Shown here: piece by piece, positions 25,707 to 35,196 of the stretch
Layout: each line of letters opens with the position of its first letter
How positions within the stretch are numbered: position 1 is the stretch's first letter
Made by a program: the position numbers and the translations under genes
Notes under the pieces: generated by a model
What the model was told of the DNA's origin: nothing
What the model saw: only the letters and a program-made list of their open reading frames with translations
Databases searched by the model: none
Assembly: GCA_964635975.1 (NCBI GenBank)
Contig: CAZWPO010000016.1
Location: 5,654-69,653, forward strand
From: UBA5314 sp964635975
GTDB lineage: Bacteria > Bacillota > Syntrophomonadia > Syntrophomonadales > Syntrophomonadaceae
Reading direction: 5' to 3'
Length of the DNA: 64,000 bases

Positions 25707-26537
25707 ATGAACATACATAGTATCATCAATGAGATAATGTGCAAATCAGCCCTGAATAAGACCGGGATACCAGGCTATGATTACTGTATGAACCCTTATG
25801 TGGGCTGCCTGCATAACTGCGCCTACTGTTATGCATCATTCATGTGCCGGTTTACCGGCCATAAAGAGCCCTGGGGAGAGTTCCTGGACGTCAAGATCAA
25901 CTTCCCCGAAGTGCTCAAAAAGCAGTTGTCAAGCCGGGTTAAAAAACAAGGAAGAGTTATAGTCGGAACAGTTACCGATGCTTACCAGCCCGCCGAGGCC
26001 AGATACAATATAACCGGTCGGAGCCTGGAGATCCTGAGCGGACATCCCTCGCTGGAGGTCCATCTTTTAAGCAAGTCAGCCCTGGTGGTCAGGGATATAG
26101 AGATACTTAAGAAACTGAAAAACTGTGAAGCGGGATTTACTATTAATACCATGGATGAAAGAGCTGCCCGTATTCTGGAACCCGGAGCGTCATCGCCGCG
26201 GGCGCGCTTGAATGCCGCCCGGCAGCTTATAGAAGCGGGAATATCGGTTTGGATTTTCATAGCTCCGCTGCTGCCGGGAATCTCGGATAGGGAGGAGGTC
26301 CTTGATGAGCTGTTCCTCTCCTTTGCCGATACAGGGGTCAAAAAAATATTGATTGATACCCTGAATCCTTATCCGGCAGTTGTAGGCCGGCTCAAAAAGT
26401 TGTACCGGTCTGCATTCCCTCAGGACTTGCCCGAGTTGGAGGCCTATTTGCGAGATGACGAGGCTTACAGGGGCTTAATATCCATAAAGATAGAGCAGAT
26501 TGCCGAATCCAGGGGTTGTCAACCCGAGTTTGTATAG
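25707..26537 (+). CDS. SPL-type radical SAM protein
   Basis: A 276-residue radical SAM enzyme. The [4Fe-4S]-binding cysteines are C34, C38 and C41 in NPYVGCLHNCAYCYA. The pattern continues with KINFPEVLKKQLSS and GTVTDAYQPAEARYNITGRSLEIL, typical of the SplB-like/Rv2578c-type group whose substrates are mostly unknown. True spore photoproduct lyase is longer and has a further conserved cysteine, so this is not SplB itself. It lies alone, 98 bases after acetate kinase. Confidence 0.88.
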   Translation: MNIHSIINEIMCKSALNKTGIPGYDYCMNPYVGCLHNCAYCYASFMCRFTGHKEPWGEFLDVKINFPEVLKKQLSSRVKKQGRVIVGTVTDAYQPAEARYNITGRSLEILSGHPSLEVHLLSKSALVVRDIEILKKLKNCEAGFTINTMDERAARILEPGASSPRARLNAARQLIEAGISVWIFIAPLLPGISDREEVLDELFLSFADTGVKKILIDTLNPYPAVVGRLKKLYRSAFPQDLPELEAYLRDDEAYRGLISIKIEQIAESRGCQPEFV

Positions 26538-26677
26538 TAATAGAAGATGTATCAACAATATTGCTTATATGCGGTATGTCAGTTTTTACACAAGCATGAC
26601 TATACTATGGTGCAGAAGCGGCCCTGCCCTCCAGCTTATGATTCTGAAGGTCTAATCGTATTCCCAAAGAATTAAAA

Positions 26678-26707
26678 TTGATATGCCTGTGTGTTATCAA
26701 ATAAAAA
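26678..26707 (+). promoter_or_regulatory. Candidate promoter for a convergent antisense RNA
   Basis: TTGATA at 26678 and TAAAAA at 26702 with 18-base spacing, reading toward the toxin gene's 3' end. This is the position where TxpA/RatA-like systems have the antitoxin promoter. Confidence 0.35.
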
Positions 26708-26713
26708 TAAAAG

Positions 26714-26795
26714 GAGTTGCCGCTTTTTGCGTGGCGGCTAGTCCTTAAGCTGTTTAGACCGCCTTACACAGAGGCGGTCCGTTATTTTCTGAGTA
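26714..26795 (+). ncRNA. Putative antisense antitoxin RNA overlapping toxin 3' end
   Basis: Inferred from a promoter-like pair at 26678-26707 and the toxin gene reading the other way. The RNA would start with a GCCGC/GGCGGC hairpin (26719-26737) and include the hairpin at 26757-26779. Its first bases (AAGGAGTTGCCG) resemble the toxin 5' leader read on the minus strand (GGGAGTTGCCG, near 26907-26917). Ends are guesses. Confidence 0.3.
26757..26779 (-). terminator. Hairpin terminator of the small toxin gene
   Basis: GACCGCC and GGCGGTC form a 7-bp stem with a 9-base loop just past the toxin stop; on the minus strand TAAACAGCTT follows, a weak T content. Confidence 0.5.
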
Positions 26796-26862
26796 GAATA
26801 CCCAGAGAAATAATACCCACGATTACCAGGCAAAATTGAAAAAACTCGCTGTATGTAATCAT
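26782..26862 (-). CDS. Type I toxin, holin-like small hydrophobic peptide
   Basis: A 26-residue peptide starting MITYSEFFQFCLVIV and ending with a leucine-rich helix and RK. This is the form of the putative holin-like toxin family (TxpA/BsrG-like, Hol_Tox), which inserts in the membrane and is held silent by an antisense RNA. The ribosome site GGGGGAGGTG, 6 bases before the ATG, is very strong. A start two codons earlier is possible. The gene is flanked by hairpins and a convergent promoter-like pair, as type I modules are. It lies in a 530-base gap that otherwise has no gene. Confidence 0.75.
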   Translation of the reverse strand: MITYSEFFQFCLVIVGIISLGILLRK

Positions 26863-27069
26863 AGGCATCACCTCCCCCGCGTGGGAAAGTGACCAACCGC
26901 CAAACGGCAACTCCCATACCTATTTTGGCATATTATTCCAATTGGACATGGCCAACGGAGATTTTTTACTGCTGATTGGGTTAAGTGGAGTGAAATAAGG
27001 GTGCTGTGTTAAAATAGCAATGGTGCAGTATTTTGCACAAAATACCAGGTATTTAAAGGAGTAGTGCCC

Positions 27070-29208
27070 GTGGACTATATTTTTGACCGTATTGTTGGTG
27101 AGACTAGGATTTCTTTGCGCCAGGTTAAATCAGTAGCCGGGCTTTTAGATGACGGAAATACTGTTCCATTTATTGCCCGCTATCGCAAGGAAGCCACCGG
27201 GGGACTGGATGAAAATGAAATTCGCCTCCTTGAAGAGCGGATAAAATACCATCGCAGCCTGGAACAGCGCAAGGATGAAGTCATTCGATTGATTGACGAA
27301 CAGGGCAAGCTCAGTGATGAATTGGAGAAAAAAATAAGACAGGCAATAAAGCTGGTCGAGGTAGAAGATCTTTATCTGCCCTTCAGACCCAAACGCAAGA
27401 CCCGTGCTTCTATTGCCAGGGATAAAGGGCTGCAGGGGCTGGCCGACTATCTGCTGTCATTTCCGCAAGAGGGAAATACCGGGGAAGTGGCCGACCATTA
27501 CCTATCGGATCAAGTTGCCACCCGGGAGGAGGCTTTAAAAGGCGCCCGGGATATCATTGCCGAACAGGTGGCGGAGGATGCAGATTCCCGCGGTTGGATA
27601 CGAGACTATACCCGAAGGTTTGGCATACTTCAGGTTGCGGCAAAAGATCCTGAGGCCGAGTCGCCTTACCGCATGTATTACGATTACCAGGAAGCGGTGG
27701 CAAAAATTCCGCCCCACCGCATTCTGGCCATAAACCGGGGTGAGCGCGAGGATATACTCAAAGTTGCACTGCTTATTGAGCCGGATAAGATCGTGGACCA
27801 CCTGGGAGGTCGTTTTGTAAAGCCTGGAATCACCGAAGATCTGGTTCTGGAAGCTGTTCAAGACGGCTACAACCGCCTCATAAAGCCTTCCGTAGAGCGC
27901 GACATCAGGAATGAACTCACCCAAAAAGCCGAGGAACAGGCCATCAATATATTCGCAAAAAACTTGAGCAGCCTGCTGCTGCAGCCTCCGGTAAAAGGGC
28001 AGACGGTGCTGGGCATCGACCCCGCCTACCGGACCGGTTGCAAGTGGACGATAGTGGATGATACCGGGAAGATGCTGGAGGTGGGAGTGGTTTATCCAAC
28101 TCCTCCCCACAAGAAAATCGCTGAGGCAGAATCTGTTTTAGCAGACAAGATTAATAAATACTGCGTGACCGCCATTGCCATCGGAAACGGCACAGCGTCA
28201 CGGGAAACCGAGCAGTTCGTGGCTGGTCTGATAAAGAATAAAGGGCTTTCTGTCCCTTACACCATCGTCAGCGAAGCGGGTGCCAGCGTCTACTCGGCAT
28301 CCAAACTGGCAGCCCAGGAGTTTGCTGATCTGGATGTGTCCGAGCGCAGCGCGGTTTCCATCGCCAGGCGCCTGCAGGATCCCCTGGCTGAGCTGGTAAA
28401 AATCGAACCGAAAGCGATCGGTGTCGGCCAGTACCAGCACGATCTGCCCCCGAAGGAGCTGGACAGCAGCCTTGCGGCTGTGGTGGAATCGGCAGTTAAC
28501 CGGGTGGGGGTGGAGCTAAACACCGCTTCCGTATCCCTGCTAGCCTATATATCAGGACTTTCTTCGGTAGTAGCCAGCAACATTGTCCGCTACCGTGATG
28601 ATAACGGGCGCTTCAAAAACCGCAAGCAACTGCTGAAAGTCGCCAAATTGGGCACTAAAGCCTACCAGCAGGCGGCCGGATTCCTGCGCGTATATGGCGG
28701 AGATAATCCGCTGGACTCAACAGCTATACATCCCGAATCATATGCGCTAGCCGAGCAGATTCTGTCCAGTTCCGGAGCCAGCCCGGAAGACATCGGCAAG
28801 CCGGCTCTGGCCCTGAAGCTCAGAGAGTTCAACACTAAAAAACTCAGCGAAATGCTGGGTGCCGGTGAGCCTACTTTAAAAGATGTGCTGGACTGCCTGC
28901 AGAAACCCCATCGCGATCCCCGCGAGGATCTGCCACCGCCCATATTCAGGACTGATGTGCTGAGCATCGAAGATTTGACAGCAGGTATGATCTTGACCGG
29001 CACGGTGAGAAACGTGGTCGATTTCGGAGCTTTTGTCGATATCGGCGTAAAGAACGACGGCCTGGTCCACATCTCAGAGATGGCCGACCGCTATATCAAG
29101 CATCCGCTGGAAGTGGTGGCCGTGGGGGATGTCATCAACGTGCGCGTGCTATCCGTAGACCGGGAGAGAGGCAAAGTGGCACTGTCAATGAAGTCTGTTG
29201 AGGCATGA
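27070..29208 (+). CDS. tex: Tex-family RNA-binding transcription accessory protein
   Basis: A 712-residue protein of the Tex/Spt6-core family. An N-terminal helical region (FDRIVGETRISLRQVKSV; TVPFIARYRKEATGGLDE) is followed by a YqgF/RuvC-like domain (VLGIDPAYRTGCKWTIVDDTGKML), helix-hairpin-helix repeats (LASYISGL-type; RYRDDNGRFKNRKQLLKVAKLG) and a C-terminal S1 domain (MILTGTVRNVVDFGAFVDIGVKNDGLVH). It binds RNA and assists transcription. Of two in-frame GTG codons, 27070 has the better distance from AAAGGAG; 27064 is possible. Confidence 0.95.
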   Translation: MDYIFDRIVGETRISLRQVKSVAGLLDDGNTVPFIARYRKEATGGLDENEIRLLEERIKYHRSLEQRKDEVIRLIDEQGKLSDELEKKIRQAIKLVEVEDLYLPFRPKRKTRASIARDKGLQGLADYLLSFPQEGNTGEVADHYLSDQVATREEALKGARDIIAEQVAEDADSRGWIRDYTRRFGILQVAAKDPEAESPYRMYYDYQEAVAKIPPHRILAINRGEREDILKVALLIEPDKIVDHLGGRFVKPGITEDLVLEAVQDGYNRLIKPSVERDIRNELTQKAEEQAINIFAKNLSSLLLQPPVKGQTVLGIDPAYRTGCKWTIVDDTGKMLEVGVVYPTPPHKKIAEAESVLADKINKYCVTAIAIGNGTASRETEQFVAGLIKNKGLSVPYTIVSEAGASVYSASKLAAQEFADLDVSERSAVSIARRLQDPLAELVKIEPKAIGVGQYQHDLPPKELDSSLAAVVESAVNRVGVELNTASVSLLAYISGLSSVVASNIVRYRDDNGRFKNRKQLLKVAKLGTKAYQQAAGFLRVYGGDNPLDSTAIHPESYALAEQILSSSGASPEDIGKPALALKLREFNTKKLSEMLGAGEPTLKDVLDCLQKPHRDPREDLPPPIFRTDVLSIEDLTAGMILTGTVRNVVDFGAFVDIGVKNDGLVHISEMADRYIKHPLEVVAVGDVINVRVLSVDRERGKVALSMKSVEA

Positions 29209-29238
29209 AAAATCCCGGATGGGATGAGGTTACTCTAA

Positions 29239-29802
29239 CTACAGGAGATTCATGTGTTCCAAAAGGATCTTTATCCCGATAGAAATCAAGACCAGACCGC
29301 CCAAAATTTCGGCACTGCCTTTATACTTGAGTCCGAATCTATTCCCGATGATCACCCCTGAAGCGGAAAAAATAAAGGTGGTCGATCCTATAAGAGCTAT
29401 CGCAGAAAGTATAGATACGTTCAGAAAAGCGAACGTGATCCCTGCTGCCAGCGCGTCGATGCTGGTGGCTATGGCGAGGAGCAGAAGTTCCTTGATATTC
29501 AGGACAAATTTGACCGAAGACTCACCATCTTTATTAAAAGCTTCCAAGAGCATCTTGCCGCCGATCATTGCCAGCAGGGCAAATGCTATCCAGTGGTCAA
29601 AGCTGGTAATATACTGCTCGAATTGAATGCCCAGCAGCCACCCCAGAAGGGGCATGGCCGCCTGGAACCCTCCGAAGAAGGCGGCGAGTACGAAGGTGTG
29701 CCGAAAATTCAGCTTGTGCATGTTCAGGCCCTTGGAGAGGGCCACCGCAAAAGCATCCATAGATAGAGCTGCGGCGATCATTAGCAATTCCCATAATCCC
29801 AT
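29239..29802 (-). CDS. mntP: Manganese efflux pump MntP
   Basis: A 187-residue protein with six helices and the two internal repeats of the MntP family, including MDAFAVALSKGL in the first half and SIDALAAGITFAF in the second; the conserved aspartates lie in the membrane. It exports Mn2+. A bulged hairpin sits in the leader at 29825-29848, but the yybP-ykoY manganese riboswitch sequence is not recognisable, so control is unknown. Convergent with tex, with 30 bases between. Confidence 0.93.
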   Translation of the reverse strand: MGLWELLMIAAALSMDAFAVALSKGLNMHKLNFRHTFVLAAFFGGFQAAMPLLGWLLGIQFEQYITSFDHWIAFALLAMIGGKMLLEAFNKDGESSVKFVLNIKELLLLAIATSIDALAAGITFAFLNVSILSAIALIGSTTFIFSASGVIIGNRFGLKYKGSAEILGGLVLISIGIKILLEHMNLL

Positions 29803-30091
29803 AAACGATTCTCTCCCCTAAACAGCAGGTACACCGGCTCTGTACTGCACCGCTCCGGTTTAAATACGGCCTATCCAGCCCGGCAATGGATGCAAACAGC
29901 CGTAATAAGACAAGCAATTGACATTGAGAAAGTTAACATAAAATTTGGATATTTACAAGCGAGCCAGTGTTCTTATAGCAATACATACACCCAGCACTTA
30001 GCTCCCTTGCTTTAAGGTTTACTCAAATATGTTGACAGATATGAGGGCTGGCAGGTAGGAAAAGTGAATTAGAGGATATGGGATTTGGCTT

Positions 30092-31081
30092 CTATAGAAA
30101 TATCCGAATGATTTTATAAAATATCATAGCCACCAGTGCGGAGGAAGGAATAGTAACCACCCAGGCAGTCAAAATCTGACCGGCTATATTCCATCGTACA
30201 CCCTTCAAGCGTTTGGCCGCTCCCACCCCCATTATGGACGATGATACAACATGGGTAGTGCTGACCGGGATTCCCAGCAGACTGCCGCCGAAGATGACCA
30301 GCGAAGATGTGCAGTCAGAGGCAAATCCATTAATGGGTTCGATGCGAAAGATTTTGCCCCCCATAGTGCGGATGATCTTCCAACCTCCCATAGCGGTGCC
30401 CAGGGCCATGGCCATGGCGCAGGATATTTTTACCCAGTCAGGGACCTGGAAAGTTGATATTAAGCCGTTGCTCAATAATACCATGGTAATGATGCCCATG
30501 GCTTTCTGGGCGTCGTTGGATCCGTGGGAAAATGACAGGGCGCATGCGGAGAGGACCTGTAGATTCCGGAAATTATTATTGATTTTATTGGGTGCCGAGT
30601 TCCTAAATACCCAGAAGAGAACAGTCATAACAACGCTGCCGATGACAAGACCAATTATAGGCGAACCTATTAATCCGGTCAGAATTTTGGCGAAGCCCTG
30701 CCAGTTAACAGCGCCTGTTCCCGCTGATGCAATTACTGCTCCAGTCAGACCGCCTATCAACGCGTGAGTTGAGCTGCTGGGAATGCCGAAATACCAGGTG
30801 AACAGGTTCCAGAAGATAGCGGCGGCAAGAGCGGCGGAAATTATTTCGCCAGTTACGAGCTGTGGAGTTACTATGCCCATTCCGATGGTTGCCGCAACAG
30901 CTTTTTTACCCACCCAGGCGCCCACTAGATTAAAGACTGCTGCCACTATTACAGCCTGGCGAGGGGTGAGCGCCTTGGTCGATACTGATGTGGCTATGGC
31001 GTTGGCGGTGTCATGAAATCCGTTTATATAGTCAAATAACAGAACCAGAATTACAACTACGATAACTGAGGTAGTAAACAT
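30092..31081 (-). CDS. pit: PiT-family inorganic phosphate transporter
   Basis: A 329-residue low-affinity phosphate/cation symporter with about ten helices. Both PiT signature repeats are intact: FDYINGFHDTANAIATSVSTKALTP near the N terminus and SFSHGSNDAQKAMGIITM in the second half. It lacks the PhoU-like partner gene often next to pit. The ATG at 31081 is 12 bases from AAGGAGG, a bit far. Three PhoP boxes and a TATAAT lie upstream (31139-31181), so, unusually for a low-affinity carrier, it seems part of the phosphate-starvation response. Confidence 0.93.
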   Translation of the reverse strand: MFTTSVIVVVILVLLFDYINGFHDTANAIATSVSTKALTPRQAVIVAAVFNLVGAWVGKKAVAATIGMGIVTPQLVTGEIISAALAAAIFWNLFTWYFGIPSSSTHALIGGLTGAVIASAGTGAVNWQGFAKILTGLIGSPIIGLVIGSVVMTVLFWVFRNSAPNKINNNFRNLQVLSACALSFSHGSNDAQKAMGIITMVLLSNGLISTFQVPDWVKISCAMAMALGTAMGGWKIIRTMGGKIFRIEPINGFASDCTSSLVIFGGSLLGIPVSTTHVVSSSIMGVGAAKRLKGVRWNIAGQILTAWVVTIPSSALVAMIFYKIIRIFL

Positions 31082-31138
31082 ATCTTCATGCAGCCTCCTT
31101 GATTGCTGGCACCTGCTTTAAAATAACCTTACAAATAC

Positions 31139-31181
31139 ATTATAAAAGGCCAATGTTAAGAACATGTAAAGTGTATGTTAA
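31139..31181 (-). promoter_or_regulatory. Triple PhoP box and -10 of the PiT promoter
   Basis: On the minus strand the order is TTAACA, 5 bases, TTTACA, 5 bases, TTAACA, then 9 bases and TATAAT (plus-strand 31139-31144). Box positions are 31176-31181, 31165-31170 and 31154-31159, exactly 11 bp apart, as in Bacillus PhoP sites. Confidence 0.8.
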
Positions 31182-31377
31182 GAATCCAAGTTGCTGATAA
31201 AAAATAGCCCAGCCTTAAAGGAATATTTCCAGTTTAGCTGATACATCTCTAGATGCCTTTAGTATAACCAATTTTGCTTCTCAGCTACAATTCTGCATTC
31301 TCCTCGGAACTGCCGGAAGGTAAACAAGTAACAGTGTATACAGGCGGGGATAATATAAATGGCTTATTTCTTGGAGA

Positions 31378-31394
31378 TTTACAGTAACTTTACA
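31378..31394 (+). promoter_or_regulatory. PhoP box pair before phoP
   Basis: TTTACA at 31378-31383 and TTTACA at 31389-31394, 11 bp apart, on the coding strand of the regulator gene, about 190 bases before its start. Suggests autoregulation. Confidence 0.65.
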
Positions 31395-31581
31395 TTGTTG
31401 GTGATAAATTTTAATAGTCGGAGAGTAAAATGGGAAGCGAAAGCAGCTAATTTTAAATAATGAATATCAGGCCTCAAATATCCGGGCTATAATTAATTTA
31501 AGACTATGGTATCTCGTATATCAAGATAAATTGTTAAAATGTGTGTATATTTTTTAAGAGCTGACAGCGGGAGGTGACTGA

Positions 31582-32286
31582 ATGCAGGGGAAAATTCTGG
31601 TGGTTGATGACGAAGAGACTCTGGTAAGACTGATCACGTATAACTTGAGCAAAGAGGGTTTTACCACAGTAGCTGCCTATGATGGAAATGAAGTGGAGGA
31701 GCTCGTAAATATAGAAAATCCCGACCTCATTCTGCTGGATCTGATGCTGCCGGGGAAAGACGGCATACAGATCTGTAGTGACCTGCGCCGTCAAAATATT
31801 AAGACGCCTATTATAATGCTTACCGCCAAGGGTGAAGAAATTGACCGTGTATTAGGTCTGGAGCTGGGCGCTGACGACTATGTCACCAAACCATTCAGTG
31901 TCCGGGAATTAACTGCCCGTGTAAAGGCGGCGCTCAGGAGAAATAGAGATTACCGGGAATCTGAAATAACAGATAAACAGGTTTCTTATGGAAGCTTCAA
32001 GATCAAACCGGAAAATTATCAAATATATCATCACGGCAGCTTACTGGATCTAACTCTTAAAGAGTATGAACTATTAAGTCTTCTCCTGAGGAATACCGGG
32101 CGAGTCTTAAAACGCGATTACCTCCTGGAAGTATTATGGGATAATGCTGACAGCGTTGCCTCTCGAGTTTTGGATGTACATATAAGCAAACTGCGGGAGA
32201 AAATAGAGAATGATAGTCGAAATCCCCAGTATATAAAAACAGTTCGAGGCGTAGGGTATAGATTTGAGGTGCCTGCTGGTGATTAA
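31582..32286 (+). CDS. phoP: PhoP/PhoB-type response regulator
   Basis: A 234-residue OmpR-family regulator. Receiver: acidic pair D9-D10 (VVDDEE), phospho-acceptor D53 (LILLDLMLPG), T in MLTAKGEE and K in YVTKPFS. Output: winged helix with LTLKEYELLSLLLRNTGRVLKRDYLLEVLW and DVHISKLREKIE...KTVRGVGYRF. Placement before a PhoR-like kinase and the pst genes, and TTTACA boxes in front, make it the phosphate regulator. Its last codons overlap the kinase start, implying coupled translation. Confidence 0.93.
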   Translation: MQGKILVVDDEETLVRLITYNLSKEGFTTVAAYDGNEVEELVNIENPDLILLDLMLPGKDGIQICSDLRRQNIKTPIIMLTAKGEEIDRVLGLELGADDYVTKPFSVRELTARVKAALRRNRDYRESEITDKQVSYGSFKIKPENYQIYHHGSLLDLTLKEYELLSLLLRNTGRVLKRDYLLEVLWDNADSVASRVLDVHISKLREKIENDSRNPQYIKTVRGVGYRFEVPAGD

Positions 32287-34039
32287 AAATTATGGTGTGA
32301 GACTTTTTACCGCTTTCCTGCTGATTATCGTTATGTTGCTGCTGCTTCTTAGCGGGCTGGGCTACGTTAAATATAAAGATTATCATCTTAACAATCTGGA
32401 GGCCAGACTTACCAAGGAAGCGAACCTGATTGCCGACATGACCAGGTATAGGAACAGCAGCGACCAGAGCAGCCGCACCTACCAGGAAATCTGCGATACG
32501 GCGGCCAAAGACAGTGCTGCCCGGGTCACCATAGTAAATGCGGACGGTATCGTCTTAGGCGATTCCGCGGTTGAGTCGGACAAGTTAGATAACCACAGCA
32601 ACCGCCCGGAAGTCTATGCTGCTTTGCACGGCCAGATCGGAGTGGATATAAGATACAGCGACACATTAGAAATAGATATGCTGTATGTGGCGGTGCCATT
32701 TACGGATAAATCGTTATCCGGCGCTGTACGGCTGGCTATGCCGCTGCAGGAGCTGCAGAATATCTATAATAATGCTCTAATGGGCATTCTGCTGTCTGTT
32801 CTGGCTTGCGGTCTGCTGGCCATCCTGCTGAGCTTAATTCTGGCCCGCAGCTTTTCGAGGCCCCTAAAAGACATTACCGCAGCTGTTCAAGATATGGCGG
32901 GGGGCAACCTTAAACGCCGCGTCTCAGTATTTACAGAAGATGAAATGGGTATATTGGCCAGGGCTTTTAATGAAATGGGTCAGCATATTGAAAACAGCAT
33001 GCATCAAGTATCCGAGGCCAAGAATCGCTTGGAAGCCATGCTAAACAATACAGTCAATGGAATAGTGATGATAGACGGCGAGAGTCGGGTTGTTTTTGCC
33101 AATCCGACATCGAAAATACTATTGAGTTTAAGTGAAAACTATATAGGCAGGAAATATGTCGAAGTAATTTCCATCTATGAGATCCTTTCTATGATCGATG
33201 AGGCAATAAGAGCACGCATCCCTGTGAAGCGGAGCATTGTTTTGCATACTATGGGGGCTAAGATAGTCGAAGTAAATGTCGTGCCGATTATTAAAAGGTC
33301 TTTGGGGATGCAGGATATTCTATTAATCCTAAACGATATTACCGAACTGAAGCGCCTGGAGCAGGTTCGTAAAGATTTTGTAGCCAATATATCACATGAG
33401 TTGAAGACCCCGGTTGCCAGTATCAGCGGATTTGCAGAGACCCTTTTGTCTGAAGGGGGAAAGGACCCGGAGAATGTAGTTGAATTCTCCAGGATCATTT
33501 ACGATGAAGCCCAGAGGCTCAACTATCTGATTAATGAACTTTTGCTTCTTTCGAAACTGGAATCGGATAAATTCACTCCCAGTCTTCAGAATCTCAATAT
33601 TGACCTGTTAATTATGGAAAATGTGGCCAGGATGTCTCAAATGGCAGGTCTGAGAAACATCCGGATCAAATACGACAATCCCGATAACATTTCAGATATG
33701 AGCAGCGATCCCGAACTCATCGCCCAGATTCTCACCAACCTCCTGGACAACGCCATGAAATACAGCCCGGATGGAGCTGATATCGAGGTGTCTCTTCAAG
33801 ATTTAGGCAGCAGCATCAAAATGACTGTCAAGGACTATGGCATCGGTATTCCCGAAAATGAGATTCCCAGGATTTTTGAACGCTTCTACCGGGTTGATAA
33901 AGCCAGATCCAGGAAGACCGGGGGAACCGGACTGGGTTTGGCAATTGTTAAACACCTGGTTGAAAATCTGAATGGACAGATAGGTGTTGAAAGTTTCCCA
34001 GGCAGGGGATCTAGCTTCTATGTTTTCCTACCCAAGTAA
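32279..34039 (+). CDS. phoR: PhoR-type sensor histidine kinase
   Basis: A 586-residue membrane kinase. TM1 (about 8-30), an extracytoplasmic sensor domain (35-160), TM2 (about 165-190), HAMP (RSFSRPLKDITAAVQDMAGGNLKRR), PAS (240-350, NRLEAMLNNTVNGIVMIDG), HisKA with H373 in NISHELKTPVASISGFAETLL, and HATPase (LTNLLDNAMKYS; RFYRVDKARSRKTGGTGLGLAIVKHL). This is the standard PhoR plan. I choose GTG at 32279, 7 bases after GAGGTG and overlapping the regulator stop by 8 bases; TTG at 32264 is an alternative. Confidence 0.92.
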   Translation: MIKNYGVRLFTAFLLIIVMLLLLLSGLGYVKYKDYHLNNLEARLTKEANLIADMTRYRNSSDQSSRTYQEICDTAAKDSAARVTIVNADGIVLGDSAVESDKLDNHSNRPEVYAALHGQIGVDIRYSDTLEIDMLYVAVPFTDKSLSGAVRLAMPLQELQNIYNNALMGILLSVLACGLLAILLSLILARSFSRPLKDITAAVQDMAGGNLKRRVSVFTEDEMGILARAFNEMGQHIENSMHQVSEAKNRLEAMLNNTVNGIVMIDGESRVVFANPTSKILLSLSENYIGRKYVEVISIYEILSMIDEAIRARIPVKRSIVLHTMGAKIVEVNVVPIIKRSLGMQDILLILNDITELKRLEQVRKDFVANISHELKTPVASISGFAETLLSEGGKDPENVVEFSRIIYDEAQRLNYLINELLLLSKLESDKFTPSLQNLNIDLLIMENVARMSQMAGLRNIRIKYDNPDNISDMSSDPELIAQILTNLLDNAMKYSPDGADIEVSLQDLGSSIKMTVKDYGIGIPENEIPRIFERFYRVDKARSRKTGGTGLGLAIVKHLVENLNGQIGVESFPGRGSSFYVFLPK

Positions 34040-34063
34040 GCCATCTTTATCAAAACTCGCTAA

Positions 34064-34080
34064 TTTACAGAACTTTTACA
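34064..34080 (+). promoter_or_regulatory. PhoP box pair before pstS
   Basis: TTTACA at 34064-34069 and 34075-34080, 11 bp apart. A GGCTTA/TAAGCC inverted pair and a TTAACA (34119) follow. The pstS start is 240 bases downstream. Confidence 0.7.
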
Positions 34081-34321
34081 AGAAAAAAAAGCAGGCTTAA
34101 TGTCAGAAGGAATAAGCCTTAACAATACTAAGGTATTCTAAAGATGATGATAATATCAGCTAATTTGGGAAGAGCTTTATCATGCTGCCGCTTGCAGAGC
34201 GGACGCGAATAGGGAAATGTTCCCATATCAATTGGCTGATTCCAGGCTGCGCAGCAGCATTGTTTGCAATCTAGCTCAGGGGAAGGTGTTTCCCAAAACA
34301 TTGAAAAGGGAGGAAGAAATA

Positions 34322-35179
34322 ATGAAGTTTTTAGGTAAGTTTAAGAAAATCACCGGATTACTATTGGTAGTGCTGCTGATATCAGGTTCTGTTTTTGTAT
34401 CTGGTTGCGGGCAAAAAAGCTCTTCCAACACTCCAAGTTCTGAATTGAGTGGTACTCTGACCGTGGCCGGCTCTACATCGGTACAGCCCTTCAGTGAGGT
34501 GTTAGCCGAAAAATTTATGGCCCAAAATAAAGGGGTTCAGGTCAATGTTCAGGGTGGCGGTTCAAGCGTAGGTATCGAAGCGGCTGTTTCAGGAACCGCT
34601 GGTATTGGTGCATCTTCGCGCGAGCTGAAAGCAGAAGAAAAGGCTAAAGGATTGGTTGAAACAACCATCGCCCTGGATGGGATAGCTGTCGTGACCCACC
34701 CTTCAAATCCAATCGCTGGACTTACTACTGATCAGGTCATGAATATTTACATGGGCAACATCAAAAACTGGAACGAGGTCGGAGGCCAGGACGCTCCGAT
34801 CACAGTGGTTACCAGGGAGGAAGGATCAGGGACCCGAGAAGCTTTCACCACCCTGGTCATGAACAAGAAAGAAATCATTAAGTCCGCCATTGTTCAAAAT
34901 TCCACCGGAGCAGTCAGAACTACCGTAGCCGGGGACAAAAATGCACTCGGATATATTTCCCTGTCAAGTCTCGACACGACCGTCAAAGCATTGCCGATCA
35001 ACGGAACTGAGGCTAGCGAAGCCAATGTATTGAACGGCTCCTACAAGCTGCAAAGACCATTCCTCTACGTAAGCAAGGGAACTCCGGAAGGCCTTGCCAA
35101 AGCATTCATAGACTTTGTCCTCAGTCCCGAGGGACAAAAGCTTATCGTTGAGGAAGGTGCGATAAGTATCAAAAAATAA
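34322..35179 (+). CDS. pstS: Phosphate ABC transporter, phosphate-binding lipoprotein PstS
   Basis: A 285-residue substrate-binding protein. Lipoprotein signal with lipobox VFVSGC and lipid cysteine C29. The mature part shows TVAGSTSVQPFSEVLAEKFM, VNVQGGGSSVGIEAAVSGTAGIGASSREL, and REEGSGTREAFTTLV, all typical phosphate-contact regions. It delivers phosphate to PstCA. ATG at 34322 follows GGGAGGAAG; a longer frame from 34217 would bury the signal peptide. A terminator-like hairpin and a separate PhoP site come before pstC, so PstS is likely made in excess. Confidence 0.95.
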   Translation: MKFLGKFKKITGLLLVVLLISGSVFVSGCGQKSSSNTPSSELSGTLTVAGSTSVQPFSEVLAEKFMAQNKGVQVNVQGGGSSVGIEAAVSGTAGIGASSRELKAEEKAKGLVETTIALDGIAVVTHPSNPIAGLTTDQVMNIYMGNIKNWNEVGGQDAPITVVTREEGSGTREAFTTLVMNKKEIIKSAIVQNSTGAVRTTVAGDKNALGYISLSSLDTTVKALPINGTEASEANVLNGSYKLQRPFLYVSKGTPEGLAKAFIDFVLSPEGQKLIVEEGAISIKK

Positions 35180-35196
35180 CAGTTTTTATGGATAAA

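Noticed and set aside
25707..26537. Spore photoproduct lyase SplB
   Set aside because: Shorter than SplB and lacking its extra conserved cysteine region; only the radical SAM core is shared.
29803..30091. yybP-ykoY manganese riboswitch before mntP
   Set aside because: A hairpin is present at 29825-29848 but the conserved riboswitch sequence was not found on the minus strand.
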